DNA from: Madurella fahalii
Lineage: Eukaryota > Ascomycota > Sordariomycetes > Sordariales
Length of the DNA stretch: 64,000 bases
Reading direction: 5' to 3'
Assembly (NCBI GenBank): GCA_029876055.1
Contig: CM056877.1
Location: forward strand, 5,022,001-5,086,000
Part shown: one piece after another, positions 44,759 to 55,487 of the stretch
How positions within the stretch are numbered: the first letter of the stretch is position 1
How the letters are laid out: the number at the start of each line of letters is the position of its first letter
Notes under the pieces: model-generated
Databases searched by the model: none
The model's input: the letters and a program-made list of their open reading frames with translations, nothing else
Told to the model about the DNA's origin: nothing
Position numbers and translations under genes: made by a program

Positions 44759-46815
44759 ATGACTTGGGCCCGCGTCCTCGTTTGTTATGGGCTCTTCGCC
44801 TTTTCAGCCGTCCCGGCTGCTCTCAGCCGGGCGGTCTCCGGCACAAGACCAAAACTTGTTGCTAGAAAGGACTGGGAAGGGGCTGCCTATACCTGGCTCT
44901 ATCAGTTTCCGCTCCCTATCCCCCCTGTCAAGACAGCATCCATGTGAGAACTCTACCAGCATATCAATGTGATACATTTGGTGCTAAGCAGGCCATTAGG
45001 ACTATCACGAACCCTGTGACGGGCAACCCAATCGATTATTACGAGATCCATATCAACCAATTCACCCAAAATATTTACCCCACCAAGGGCGATGCAGTTC
45101 TCGTTGGGTACGATGGAATGTCTCCCGGTCCTACATTCATTGTAGAAAAGGGGCGTGAGACTGTGGTGCGCTTTGTCAACAACGCAACCATGGACAGTGC
45201 CGTCCATCTGCACGGCTCGTATTCTGTGAGTACATACCCAAAGGGTTTGGTGCATTTGAATGCAAAATGTGGAGACATACTCCAGCTAACAGAACTGACT
45301 ACAGCGTGCCCCATGGGATGGATGGGCGGAAGACGTAATTGCACCGGGACAATTCAAGGACTACTATTATCCCAACAGCCAATCAGCACGTTTTCTGTGG
45401 TACCACGATCATGCGGTCGCGCATGTAAGTACCCTAGATGAGTGTGGGAGTAGATCAGATCAGATCAAGAGGGTTCTAACGCATTGATCAGACGGCCGAG
45501 AATGCATATTTCGGTACCTACTAGCCCGACTTCCAAGCTGATAATGATGCACGGGGGCTGACAATGAATATTATAGGGCAAGCAGGGGGTTATATCTTAC
45601 ACGATCCTGCGGAGGACGCGCTGAACTTGCCGTCCGGATATGGCCAATTCGACATCCCCCTCATCCTGACGTCCAAGCAATACCGGAGCGATGGTAAGCT
45701 CTTCAGCCCGGCGTCGGAGGATGACTCCCTCTATGGCGACGTCATTCATGTCAACGGCCAGCCGTGGCCATACTTCAATGTTCAGCCCCGCAAGTACCGG
45801 CTTCGTTTCCTCGACGCCTCCGTCTCCCGAAGTTTCCTCTTGTACTTTCAGCGTCAGTCGGGATCTAGCGCCAAGATACCGTTCCAGGTAATCGCCTCCG
45901 ATTCCGGGTTGCTCGAATCGCCCGTCACCACATCTGAGATATACATTTCGATGGCGGAGCGCTACGAGATTGTCTTCGACTTTGCGCCGTTTGCTGGACA
46001 AAATATCACCCTGCGAAACACCGAGGATGTTGGCGAGGACGAGGACTACCTCCACACTGACAAGGTCATGCGCTTCGTGGTGTCCAGCACCCCGGTTGTA
46101 GATACCAGTGTCGTCCCGTCCACGTTAGCAACGGTGCATTGGCCCACCCCGGCCGGTCCCGGCACGGAACGTCACTTCGAGTTCCACCGGTCCAACAGCC
46201 AGTGGCAGATCAATGGGGTCGTCTTCGCCGATGTGGCCAATCGAGTTCTCGCGAATGTGCCTCGCGGTACCGTTGAGGTCTGGGAGCTCGAGAACAGCAG
46301 TGGCGGATGGAGCCATCCCATCCACATCCACCTGGTTGATTTCAAAGTTCTTTCACGGACGGAAGGCGATCGTCCGCTCTTCGACTACGAGACTCGGGGG
46401 CTGAAGGATGTCGTCTGGCTCGCACCTGGTGAGACAGTCAGAGTTGAGGCTCATTACGCGCCTTGGGACGGCGTGTACATGTTTCATTGCCACAACCTCA
46501 TTCATGAAGACGTAAGTACCACCTCGGAATGCCCTAGGCAAATGGCTGGTCGGTCTTGGATGCCACATACTTACAAGGGCCCAGCACGAAATGATGGCCG
46601 CATTCAACGTGACGGCGCTGGCCGATCTCGGGTACAATGAGACGTCTTTTATTGACCCAATGGAAAGTCGCTGGCGTGCCGAAGCAGTCACAGCAGCCAA
46701 GTTTACCCCGGCGGCTATCACAGAGAAGGTCCAGTTCATGGCAAGCCTCGAGCCTTATAACAACGTTGAGGAGGTGTTTGACGTTCTGGAGGACTACTGG
46801 GAAAACCACAATTGA
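44759..46815 (+). CDS. multicopper oxidase, bilirubin-oxidase-like
   Basis: Six exons: 44759-44943, 45000-45225, 45305-45424, 45492-45513, 45577-46511 and 46585-46815, giving 572 residues. A signal peptide (MTWARVLVCYGLFAFSAVPA) indicates secretion. All copper motifs are present. HLHG is followed after splicing by RAPWDGWAED. WYHDHAVAH ends exon 3. HPIHIHLVDF and HCHNLIHEDHEMM lie near the C-terminus, the last with the axial Met typical of bilirubin oxidases rather than high-potential laccases. The HLHG...APWDGW arrangement also marks the bilirubin oxidase/CotA group. It would oxidise phenolic or tetrapyrrole substrates while reducing O2 to water. Exon 4 is only 22 nt but is needed to keep the frame (TAENAYFG). 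Confidence 0.92.
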
Positions 46816-47183
46816 TGGTGATGACTTGTCTGCTTCAGCTAGTTGAATGTTGGATTTGCTCACTGTAGCTCAGGATCATAGCAGCTAAGATAGAAATATT
46901 GGATAAGGTTCTGAGATCCATCTTTACCCTTATTCTCTAAGTTTTCTTCAGCCATCGGACTGCCCACTAGCCTCCGAATCACCATCGTTCCCCCATCCGT
47001 CCAGGCCATCGTCATTACTAGCTATAATTGCTGTATTATCCGCTCCATTCGACTCTTCATCTTCGGCTTCTATATTTCTCCCGTATTTTCCCCTCCCGTG
47101 CTACTCTCGGCGGATATATCGATCTGCTCGCCGGCCAACCACTACCTCAGAGCGCCGGGGTTAATGATCCCGATTGCATGAAG
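46816..47183. other. intergenic between convergent genes
   Basis: Shared 3' region of the multicopper oxidase and the kinase. Nothing else seen. Confidence 0.5.
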
Positions 47184-49609
47184 CTAGACAGTATGAACTT
47201 GGGAACGTACCCTGGATAGCCGCCCCTCTGGCTGTATTCGCGGTGGAGATGGCCTCTGATACAAGGTGCGCATATCATCTGCATGTTTAGCGTGATCCGG
47301 ATCGTTGTGGTCCCTCACACCAAACAGTTTACCGTCGAGGGTTTGCCGGATTTCATTCATATTAGGTCGGTCTATTGGCTCATCCATCATACACCGCATC
47401 ACCAGAGTCCTGAGCTGAGGATCGACATTGCTGAACCGTTCATTGTCATGGCGGCAGATATAGTTTCCATAAGTCCACCTTGGCCGTCCTTGTTGTCCGG
47501 CGCTCTTGGGTTTTCGCGTTGCTTTTATGGCCTGTCTTTTCCTTCGGGTCGGAGCCTTGCGCACTGTTGCCTTTGCTGTCTTGGCGATCTCAACCTGGGA
47601 AGCAGTGGGCATCTTCTTTGCCCGTCTTGATGGCTGCACGCGTCTTTGGGGTTTGGGGAGGCTTGTGATCTCATCTTCACTGTCGTCGGCATCTTGACGG
47701 TTTCCAGTTTCATAATCGTCGCCCAGAAACGGATTTTTAGCTATCACAGCTTTCTTTCCCCTTCCAGGCGGAACCTTGCGTACTGTCGCCTTTGCTGTCT
47801 TAGCATTTTCAACCTGGAAAGCGGTGGGCATATTCTTGGCTAGTCTTTGTGGCTGTACGCGTCTTGGTGGCTGCACGTATCTTGGGGGTTTTGGGGGATT
47901 TGTAAATTTATTTCCGTTATTACCGACATCCCAACCGACTCCATAGTCATCGTCTGGAAAAGGATATTCAGGGATGTTGTCGACTTTTTCCGGGATAGGC
48001 CCCTCAGGTGGATGGCATTGCGTGATCAAACACCACATCACCTGTCCGAGCGCCCACATGTTGGTTTTCCAGGTATATTGTGCAGCCACTCTCGAACTTT
48101 TGGGTGGATAGGTAGAGACGTAATTCCACTCTGTAGTAAATTGTTCCTACATTTAGAGAACAGTTAGGTTATGAGTAGGCAAACTAGATTACTAACATCT
48201 CACCGGAGTATACCAGAACCGTTTTCCGCTGCGTCTGGTATTCCACAGAGAGCTTCTGTTTTCGGGAAGTCGCCACTCATTGATATCCATACAGAGACCG
48301 AAGTCATTAAGCTACGTGTTTCGAACGGAGCATTTCCAAGTTAGAGATACTACCCATATATAATGACTAAAGCTGTTGATTAACATATGCGTACCTTCAG
48401 CAATGGCGTAACTAAGTGATAAACGGAGACCGGGGACTCCTCGTTGTCTAGGGTGCCGACAAGTACTAGTAATACCGTTAGTAAACAATCACAACCATTT
48501 GTATCACGGGTATTGGGACATCACGGCTTACTGTTGGTTGGATCAATGTCGAAATGAATCCAGCTCTTGTTGTTTCCGCTCCATTTCCCCGAGTTCTCCG
48601 CGGAGTTTTTTGGGATCCGCTCGTACACCTCTTGAGGGTCATCCTCGTTGAAATCATCCCAATACCGTGGCGGGTAACGTAAGGCCACAGCCATCTGGAA
48701 CACTGAATCAAACGTAGGGGGAGTTAGGACAGTCTCAAGAAGTCATCTGAAGAGATCCTTACGGCAATCGAAAATTCCCCAAAGAGTCTGATCGCTGAGC
48801 CTCGTAGACCTGTCTGACGCGGTCCTGCACAACTTTTCCAAGGAGCCACACGGGGAATACTTCAGAAACAGGACGAAACAGTCTTCCTCAGAGTCTCCAG
48901 TTCCGGTATCATCGATTCTCTGTTTCTTCGTAGGCGGGTCGGTAGAAGTTGAGGACTGTCGAGGACGTTTTCTCTCGGAGTCTTCACCTATGCCAAGGTT
49001 TAGAGCCTGCACTACATGTTGGGCACCCGCGAATTCCTAGGCGAGTTTCACATTCGTAAGCATTCACTCTCGAGGATTGTCTCTGTGGGCCGAGACTCGC
49101 AGGGGCTATACTCTGATCGTTTTGCGCTCCTCCTTCAGTTCCTCCTCATCGCCATCAAGCCGACACTTTGCGACGCAATATGCTTTCGCATCCGACTCGC
49201 CTAATCGCTCAAACAGGGCAGCCATGCCTTGACCGCCCCACCCCAACATCTTAACGAACCTGAGCTGATGTGGTCCAAGTCTTTCGGCAAGTTCGCGGGC
49301 AGCATTGTAGGCTTGAGCTCTGTTGTCCGGTACGAAATTGGCGGGGTACTTGTGGAATTCGATCCCTGATGGAGCCCTTTCGCTCTGGGGTCCGAGGCCA
49401 AACTCTTCCTTCGTGATTCCAGGCCATGTCTTCACCCCACCTTTATACCTGGGAAGTGTAATTTGTTGCCACTCGGATCTGCGTTCTTCGGTCCAGTCCC
49501 TCCACGCGCCCCGGATGTAGAAGTCAAAATAATCTATCGTACGTTGCTTCCGCTCGACTTGCTGCGATGGCGGCCTGGGTTTGCGGGCCTTGGCTTTCTT
49601 CCGTGGCAT
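47184..49609 (-). CDS. protein-kinase-like protein with duplicated basic insert
   Basis: Six exons on the minus strand: 49609-49112, 49036-48763, 48702-48532, 48465-48395, 48311-48204 and 48146-47184, giving 694 residues. Frames join at every GT-AG junction. The kinase fold is readable in order: Gly loop LGWGGQGMAALFE, Lys in YCVAKCRL, hinge FVLFLKYSPCGS, catalytic loop WIHFDIDPTNILV, DFG in LNDFGLCMD, activation end WYTPEQ, helix F WALGQVMWCL and subdomain XI LRTLVMRCMMDEPIDRP. The ATP Lys, catalytic Asp, Asn and DFG are kept, but the usual HRDLKPxN reads HFDIDPTN, so activity is plausible but unproven. Between helix F and subdomain XI lies a long Lys/Arg/Pro-rich insert made of two copies. 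The N-terminus starts with a basic PRKKAKARKPR segment, possibly nuclear. Substrate unknown. Confidence 0.85.
47508..47966 (-). repeat. two-copy tandem duplication inside the kinase gene
   Basis: Two adjacent units of about 230 bp (47736-47966 and 47508-47735) encode similar 75-residue segments. Each starts (Y/N)PF..DDY and contains PKPxRxVQP, then MPTAxQVExAKTAKATVRK. The core is highly alike at protein and DNA level while the flanks have diverged, so the duplication is not very recent. Confidence 0.75.
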
Positions 49610-50387
49610 GATGTGAAACCTGGGACGATCGGGGGTTGTAGGTTACCTTGTGGTCAGAGCTGGGTGGAAGGCTGCCCTTAACTTAGTGTAGTCGAACAAA
49701 GCGAAGTCGGCAGTCAAGGTCTTTGTACGGTTGAACATGACTTGGCGTTCCGGATGCGGATGAGGAGAAACGTCTTCGGTAATGCTAATATTACGATTGA
49801 CAAAGGTCAAGGGTATCCCATCGACAAGACATGGTAAAGACAAGGAGAGATAGGAACTGAGATATACAATCCTAAACATCATGCCAATCTTCGTATACAG
49901 CCACGGGAGACTACCGCGTTTAGGTTTGCCGTAGCATCTTCTTGGCTGTATGATACTATTTAGTCTAAAACAGAACGTTGGTCACAATTAGGTGTTTATT
50001 ATTAGCCATTGTCTTGATTTGAGGTTCGTGTCACATAGAATAGCTTTAACTGCGATTTTCTAGGATCGGGAACGGATTTCTAGCATTGCAATCTCATCAT
50101 ACTTCCTACTCCACGTACTTTCTAAAAGTACTAACCGTACGTTATCGGGGTTAAAAGCCCACTTCGCTTGGAATGATAAGCATGGCCCTCCCCTCCGCTG
50201 CCTACATCCTCATCTGCAACCTCGCAGTTGCAACAGCCGTCCGATGGGTTAGTAATAGTATCAAAGATGAAAGCTGCTTCTAGGCAATGTGTGCCTAGTA
50301 CAATTAATTTCTTGACTAGTTATTCTCTGGTCTAGGTTTGGACGTCCAACTTGAACACGGGCCACGGCTCCTTAAACTCCCAAACCA
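49610..50387. other. intergenic, AT-rich
   Basis: 5' flank of the kinase and 3' flank of the TPR gene. No gene seen. Confidence 0.5.
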
Positions 50388-52076
50388 TCACAGTCGTGAA
50401 TTATTCCGGCAAAAGCAAGATGACTTTACAGGGACATCTGCCGCCGCTAATGCGAGCTGCAACTGCGGTCGAATCATTCGAGCCTCGGTCTCGCGCCCTA
50501 ACCGCGTCAGGCACTCGTGGAAGCCGTGAAGCGCCCAAACGTTATTCCGGTGCTGCTGTGCGCGGGGAAGAGTATTGTCGAATCCAAGGTCGGCGCTGTA
50601 GACGGCTAGGGCTTCCTGCGTGCGGCCCTGCTCCAGGAGAAGCGCTCCATATGCGTGGCGGGTAGGCTGCATCCAGCCCCACGGTTCGTCGTAAGGTAGA
50701 GAGTCGTCAAGCTTGATTGCTCGCCTGAGATGCTCGAAACCTAGCTCGACATTTCCACGTCGGTACTCAAGCTCTCCATCCAGCATAGCAGCGGCAACAG
50801 CAAGAATATCTAGGCACGTGTTGTTGAAGACTGTACGTGAAGTAGGAACATTCTTGACTGCTTCCTGGAAGAGAGATCGGGATTCTTCAGCGTCGTTTAT
50901 CCTTTCTGTATTAGCCAATGCCACTGCTTTAGCGTAGTGGGTCATGGCGGTGGTCGTGCAGTAGAGGCTGGGATCACCGGGGAGCCCCAGGTCGAGAATA
51001 TCCTGCCAGCGGCCAAAGCGGACCAGGATGTGGACACGCATAGCCAAGAAGCCCTCGAGCCAATCTGCCATCGGGGGAGACATGGTGCGAAGCAAGGCTT
51101 CCGGGAGCGTAGCTTCGAGCAATTCTGCCGTCTCAAGTGCAACTACGGACTGCGCCGCGAACATTGCTGCGTAGATGCGAAAGTGCAGATTGTGGCATCG
51201 GTAGAGACTGTAAAAGTTTATGGCACCTTCCCGGCTCACGAATTTGTTGTCTGCCACGATGGCATCAGTGTTGGAGACAATCGCCCGCCTGTAGTCCCCA
51301 CAGAGAACATCGATGTGCGTAGGCATGTGGTTCAGATGGCCGGCGTCCGGGACCAGCCCACGCAAGGAGTCCGCCGCTTTCAAGGCTTGCTCGGGATAGT
51401 TGGACATCTCCATCAAGTGGATGTAAAGATGCAAGAGGCCCGGGTGATGCGGGTGTCTGGATAAGCCCTTCTCCAGCGCCGTTTTGGCATCCAATGTTCG
51501 TGCACCTTCGGCAGGCTCTCCGGTTCGGATGTCCCACAGCTGCCAAGGGGTGAGATTCATCAAGGCGTCGACGTACAGGGCTGTGGTGTCTGGGTCATCG
51601 GAGTATGCAAAATAGACCGTTTCCATCGCCCGTGCATACGTGTGGTTCAGCAAGTACCCCTGGCTTGCGGTCACATGCTCTTGCGGATAGCGATGCTGAA
51701 GGGCCTGGACGAGGGCCTGTTCCATCGGCGACGCCGCAGCTGCTTTCTCCAGGGCCTGCACCACTGCTCGCCGTGCCTTTCGGGTGTTCCGTTCAAGCTC
51801 CAGCTCGTCAAACACGCCCCAGGGCTTGTTGTAGTTGGGCCCAAGCGAGTACGCAATGCCCCAATATGCCATGGCGCAATCCGGGTCATTGGTAGCGGCG
51901 CGCTCAAAACAGACCACAGCCTCCTCGTGGTTAAAGGCGTAGTTCCAGACCAGGCCGCGGTTGAACCATGTCTGCGCGTCGGCGCTCGCTGTCGCCACGG
52001 GCATATTAAGATCTCCGAGATTGTAATATCCATCGCTCGCCGGCGAGTCGGATGTCTTGAGGGCTTGCCGTCCCAT
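50388..52076 (-). CDS. TPR-repeat protein
   Basis: Intronless, 562 residues. Tetratricopeptide-type helical pairs are visible at several points: WFNRGLVWNYAFNHEEAVVCFERAA, then DCAMAYWGIAYSLG; ALEKGLSRHPHHPGLLHLYIHLME; ALKAADSLRGLVPDAGH with the conserved HMPTHID; and a C-terminal pair around HAYGALLLEQGRTQEALAVY. No signal peptide or membrane helix is present, so it is probably cytoplasmic. Such long TPR proteins are common in fungi and bacteria and usually act as scaffolds. No partner or pathway can be inferred from the neighbours. The ATG chosen is the first before the conserved DAQTWFNRGL region. A Cys-containing tail (SSCFCR) closes the protein. Confidence 0.88.
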   Translation of the reverse strand: MGRQALKTSDSPASDGYYNLGDLNMPVATASADAQTWFNRGLVWNYAFNHEEAVVCFERAATNDPDCAMAYWGIAYSLGPNYNKPWGVFDELELERNTRKARRAVVQALEKAAAASPMEQALVQALQHRYPQEHVTASQGYLLNHTYARAMETVYFAYSDDPDTTALYVDALMNLTPWQLWDIRTGEPAEGARTLDAKTALEKGLSRHPHHPGLLHLYIHLMEMSNYPEQALKAADSLRGLVPDAGHLNHMPTHIDVLCGDYRRAIVSNTDAIVADNKFVSREGAINFYSLYRCHNLHFRIYAAMFAAQSVVALETAELLEATLPEALLRTMSPPMADWLEGFLAMRVHILVRFGRWQDILDLGLPGDPSLYCTTTAMTHYAKAVALANTERINDAEESRSLFQEAVKNVPTSRTVFNNTCLDILAVAAAMLDGELEYRRGNVELGFEHLRRAIKLDDSLPYDEPWGWMQPTRHAYGALLLEQGRTQEALAVYSADLGFDNTLPRAQQHRNNVWALHGFHECLTRLGRETEARMIRPQLQLALAAADVPVKSSCFCRNNSRL

Positions 52077-52938
52077 GCTGTGCCACCGGAAGCCTCAGCG
52101 TCTGTCGGAAACTCGAATGACCGGGATGCCTGATGGGGTGGCCTGCACCGGTTGCTGCGCGCACGGGTTGTTGCAGCCACTGCTACCCAAAAACCCCGCC
52201 TCATGGGTCTTTTGCCAAGGCGCCCCTGCCAGCTAAGCACTTTCCAACTCGCATGCAAGCGCACTTATGTACAGTACCTTAAGTAATCCAACCGACCGGC
52301 TTGGCAGGCGGCGGAATCGGTTCAACCTCTAGGAGTCTAGTGTACGACGTCACCATGTGCGCCGCGCGCGAATCCAGCGAATGCGGGGTTGCACCAACGC
52401 CCCGCCGCTTTACCTAAGTGCACATGAGGCCGCGGTAAGCGATTCGGAGCAATCGCCGTCTTGGCCGTTCGTAGCGGCCAACCATCTCTTGAATTATCCA
52501 CACGCGCACATCGATGCTCCCCAAGCAACGCCTCTCCACAAGATCGACATTCCTTTCTTGTATAGGCGTCCTCGGCGTGTGACATCCGGGGCCACGCCAG
52601 GGACGCGGTACAGCTGAACACGGCTCGCGGGAGGTGCCATCCCGCAATGTCCATCCATGCAGCTTCGGTAAGCATTCCTGGATCTGGCAGGTTCTGATGG
52701 CGGCGTGGATGGGAGGCATGTCCTGCGCCGCGGCTCGGCGTACGCGCATCAAGTGGTTGACGAACCGAGGTGTATAAACAGAGGTGTTCGTCCCGCAATT
52801 GAGGTGCCGTAACGAAATTCAAGTTACCCAGAGTCCCTGGGGGTCCCGGAAGACTCGACGCCGCTTCGCATCCAGACGCAGCCCGGTACAGTACCTCAGT
52901 CTCAACTCACCATTCTCATCGTTGTGCCGGCTCTCGCG
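52077..52938. other. divergent intergenic region of TPR and PLA2 genes
   Basis: GC-rich in its first half with frames open on both strands, but no start context or motif. A GTACCTTAAG motif lies at 52274-52283. The last 100 bases are the PLA2 leader. Confidence 0.5.
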
Positions 52939-53559
52939 ATGAAGCTTCTCTCGGCTTTATTCTGCCTGGTCCCCGCTGTGCTGGGTCTTCCGGCCGACAC
53001 GGGCACCACGCTCATTGCACGGCAAACCCTCAACCAGATCACGGACCAGTACCTCTACAGCATTACGCTGCCCGCTTTCACGTCGCGTCGTAACGCCCGC
53101 GACCCGCCCTCTCTGATCTGGGATTCGGATGGTTGCAGCTCCTCGCCCGATAATCCGTTCGGCTTCCCCTTTGTGCCTGCGTGCCATCGCCATGACTTTG
53201 GCTACCGCAACTACAAGGCCCAGAACCGGTTCACAGACGCTGGGAAACTGAGAGTTGACAACCAGTTTAAGACCGAGTTCGTTCCTCCCTGTCCGAGGTA
53301 TCGTTCAACTTATTTAGGAGCGTCCATCTGATTCAAACCCTTTGCATCTAGTCTCTATCGCCAATGCGGCTCTGTGAGTGCCCAGAGTGTTTGCGAAGCA
53401 CTCGCAGAGGTGTACTACGCTGCAGTAAGGGCGTTCGGAGGTGAAACTCAGTCAAAGCGGGATGAGGATCTTGTTCAGGTGTACGAGGAGAAGGTGGCCA
53501 TCTACAACAAGCTCGTTGCAGAGGCACAGGAGAAGGGTGAGCTCTGGCGCCTTGATTAA
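52939..53559 (+). CDS. secreted fungal phospholipase A2 (PLA2 fold)
   Basis: Exons 52939-53297 and 53352-53559, phase 2, 188 residues. The intron has a CTGAT branch and a CTAG acceptor. The ATG gives a clean signal peptide (MKLLSALFCLVPAVLGLPA). The mature part carries WDSDGCSSSPDNPFGF and the active-site helix PACHRHDFGYRNYK, in which the His-Asp pair is the catalytic dyad of the fungal/bacterial group of small PLA2 enzymes. Paired Cys before and after (DGC, PACH, PPC, QCG, VCEAL) would form disulfides. It hydrolyses the sn-2 ester of phospholipids, with Ca2+ as cofactor in this family. The C-terminal third is a charged helix (DEDLVQVYEEKVAIYNKL) beyond the core domain. Confidence 0.9.
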
Positions 53560-55487
53560 TTGTCTCTTAACTGGGGCTTGATGCGTTACGCGGAAGCTAC
53601 GAGACGATGCTCCATTAAACCTAGCTCAACTAGTAGTACTCGTTCCCAAGTCCCTGAATCAGCTCCTCGCATATTCTTCAATCAGACTGCTCGGCTCAGG
53701 CCTTCTTCTCCTTTATTTTAAGTTACCTTGCGAAGCGGTATCTAGCGGTACTACTACAACACCCCTCGTCCTGAGCTATTTGGGGCTAGGGCCTGGTCGC
53801 TCAAGTGTGTCAGGAATTTTGATGATCTTCTGGACACCGCCCCTGAGGATAAGAAAGCTATTGTGCAAGGGGCGGTATCTGACGGGGTGTGATGTAATGT
53901 TCAGGTTTTACCAAGGATGTAGCAGTCAGTCATTTTTCTTAACTCAGCTCTAGCCAGCTTGCCCACAGTCCTCTATCATCTTCTTCGTTTGCGAATAAGT
54001 ATTTTAGTTCAGGATAGGCCAGCTACGTATATTTCGGTGATGGTTTATCAGGGGTGATGCTTTTCTTTACAGTTTTGGCTTGCGAATTACTGAGTTGGGG
54101 AAAACTGCCCCCAGAGGGCAGGATCCCTGTGGTCTGAGGGACACACTTGAGCACATCGTTCTTCACCAGCACTCAGTGATGCGAAACAGCTTGTTAATCG
54201 ACAAACACCGGGATCTCTTGGGTAAGAGTTTGAAAGTACTCGATTCTAAGGTCTTGTTTACTTGGCAGTCTATTTTTGCGCTTCACGGCGTTCTTTGCGC
54301 CATGGGGGGCGCCAGAACTTGACTATTGCCGAAGGGAAATTTTTGATGTTAATACAGGGCAGTTTTGTCCTAATGTTTAAGATCTCACTGCTTCATTTCG
54401 TCCATATTAACTCTGTTAAACTAAGCCTTCTTCTGCTTTCTCATAACGTCACTGAGGGCGCCCATGGGAGTTTGGGACGACTTATCTAGATGCCAGGTCG
54501 TACAGGGATACCAATTCATTTCAGGGACGTTCATTGTGGCTCTTCGGCACGATCCTCATAGTAGAGTTGTTGAAGACAGTCGTTGTCTTCTAAAGGCTGC
54601 TCCACACCTGTCATAGGAGTGTGTGTTGGGTTTTGTCCAACCCCAAACGCGTAGTGTCCCCAGTTAAGGATTCCTATGCGTCACTCTACTTTCCGCATTT
54701 CTTAACCAATATCCAGAGCTGCGATCGGACAATAATGCGGTTCTGTTTCTCTATGGCCGCTAGAGGCTTACATCAGCTTGAATGTTTACCTATCTGGAAG
54801 AAGCCTCCCGTTAGAGGTTAAGGTTACTTGTATTGATTTGGAGACATCTTATATGCCTGTGATTCAGGTACTCGGCATTCCGAATCATTTACATACCCTA
54901 CGTTTCTCAGAAAGACATCTCTACTGTTAAACTCGCAGCACCTAGCAATATTGTTATAATAGAAGCCTAGTTAATTCATATATGAGCGTCTGGTTGCTGC
55001 TGGCTTATCTATCCCCACCCCACCGGCTATCCCACGACACTCCGAAGTTGGCTCATGTCCGTTGCGCTGCCTACCTAATTTTAAGCCGCGGACGGAAGGT
55101 TTGCGAACTCAGATGAAAAATTAAACACCAGTTAAGAGCAAACCGCGTTAGTCAGGTTACTTCTCTCGGGTCCAAACCATCGTACCGGGTGCCCCTTGAC
55201 GAGGTGGAGATATAAGAGTCATGACTTGTTACATGCAGTTAGCATTGTAACTCATTTAGGCTGCTGCAGCTAACTGCGAATGTTAAATTAGTAACCAATG
55301 GTCCAATGCAACGTTGAATCCTTCGGCCGAGGCGCGCGCTTTATGCCTGCGGGTCCGCGGGCTGACACGGTCGGTTTGGGACCCCTGACTTGCGGTTTTT
55401 CGGCGGAAACATCTTCCCCCACAAGTCGCAAACCCAACCTATTATCCATGGCGCGTTGTCTGGACTTTGTGTCCAAGAGATGAAGCG
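53560..55487. other. 1.9 kb AT-rich gene-poor region with coding relics
   Basis: No intact gene. It contains the relic listed at 53746-53892 and another coding-like run near 54130-54260 (with LEHIVLHQHSVMRNSLLI), both interrupted by stops. The DNA looks AT- and TpA-rich, as RIP-affected fungal DNA does, but I have not counted dinucleotides. Confidence 0.45.
53746..53892 (+). pseudogene. decayed coding fragment, family unknown
   Basis: A 48-codon frame reads RYYYNTPRPELFGARAW and continues through FDDLLDTAPEDKKAIVQGAV before TGA. It is directly preceded in frame by TAG at 53743-53745. A C-to-T change from CAG, the classical RIP product, would explain that stop. Codon use is natural and the composition globular, so it looks like a remnant of a real gene or transposon protein. 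I cannot name it. Confidence 0.4.
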
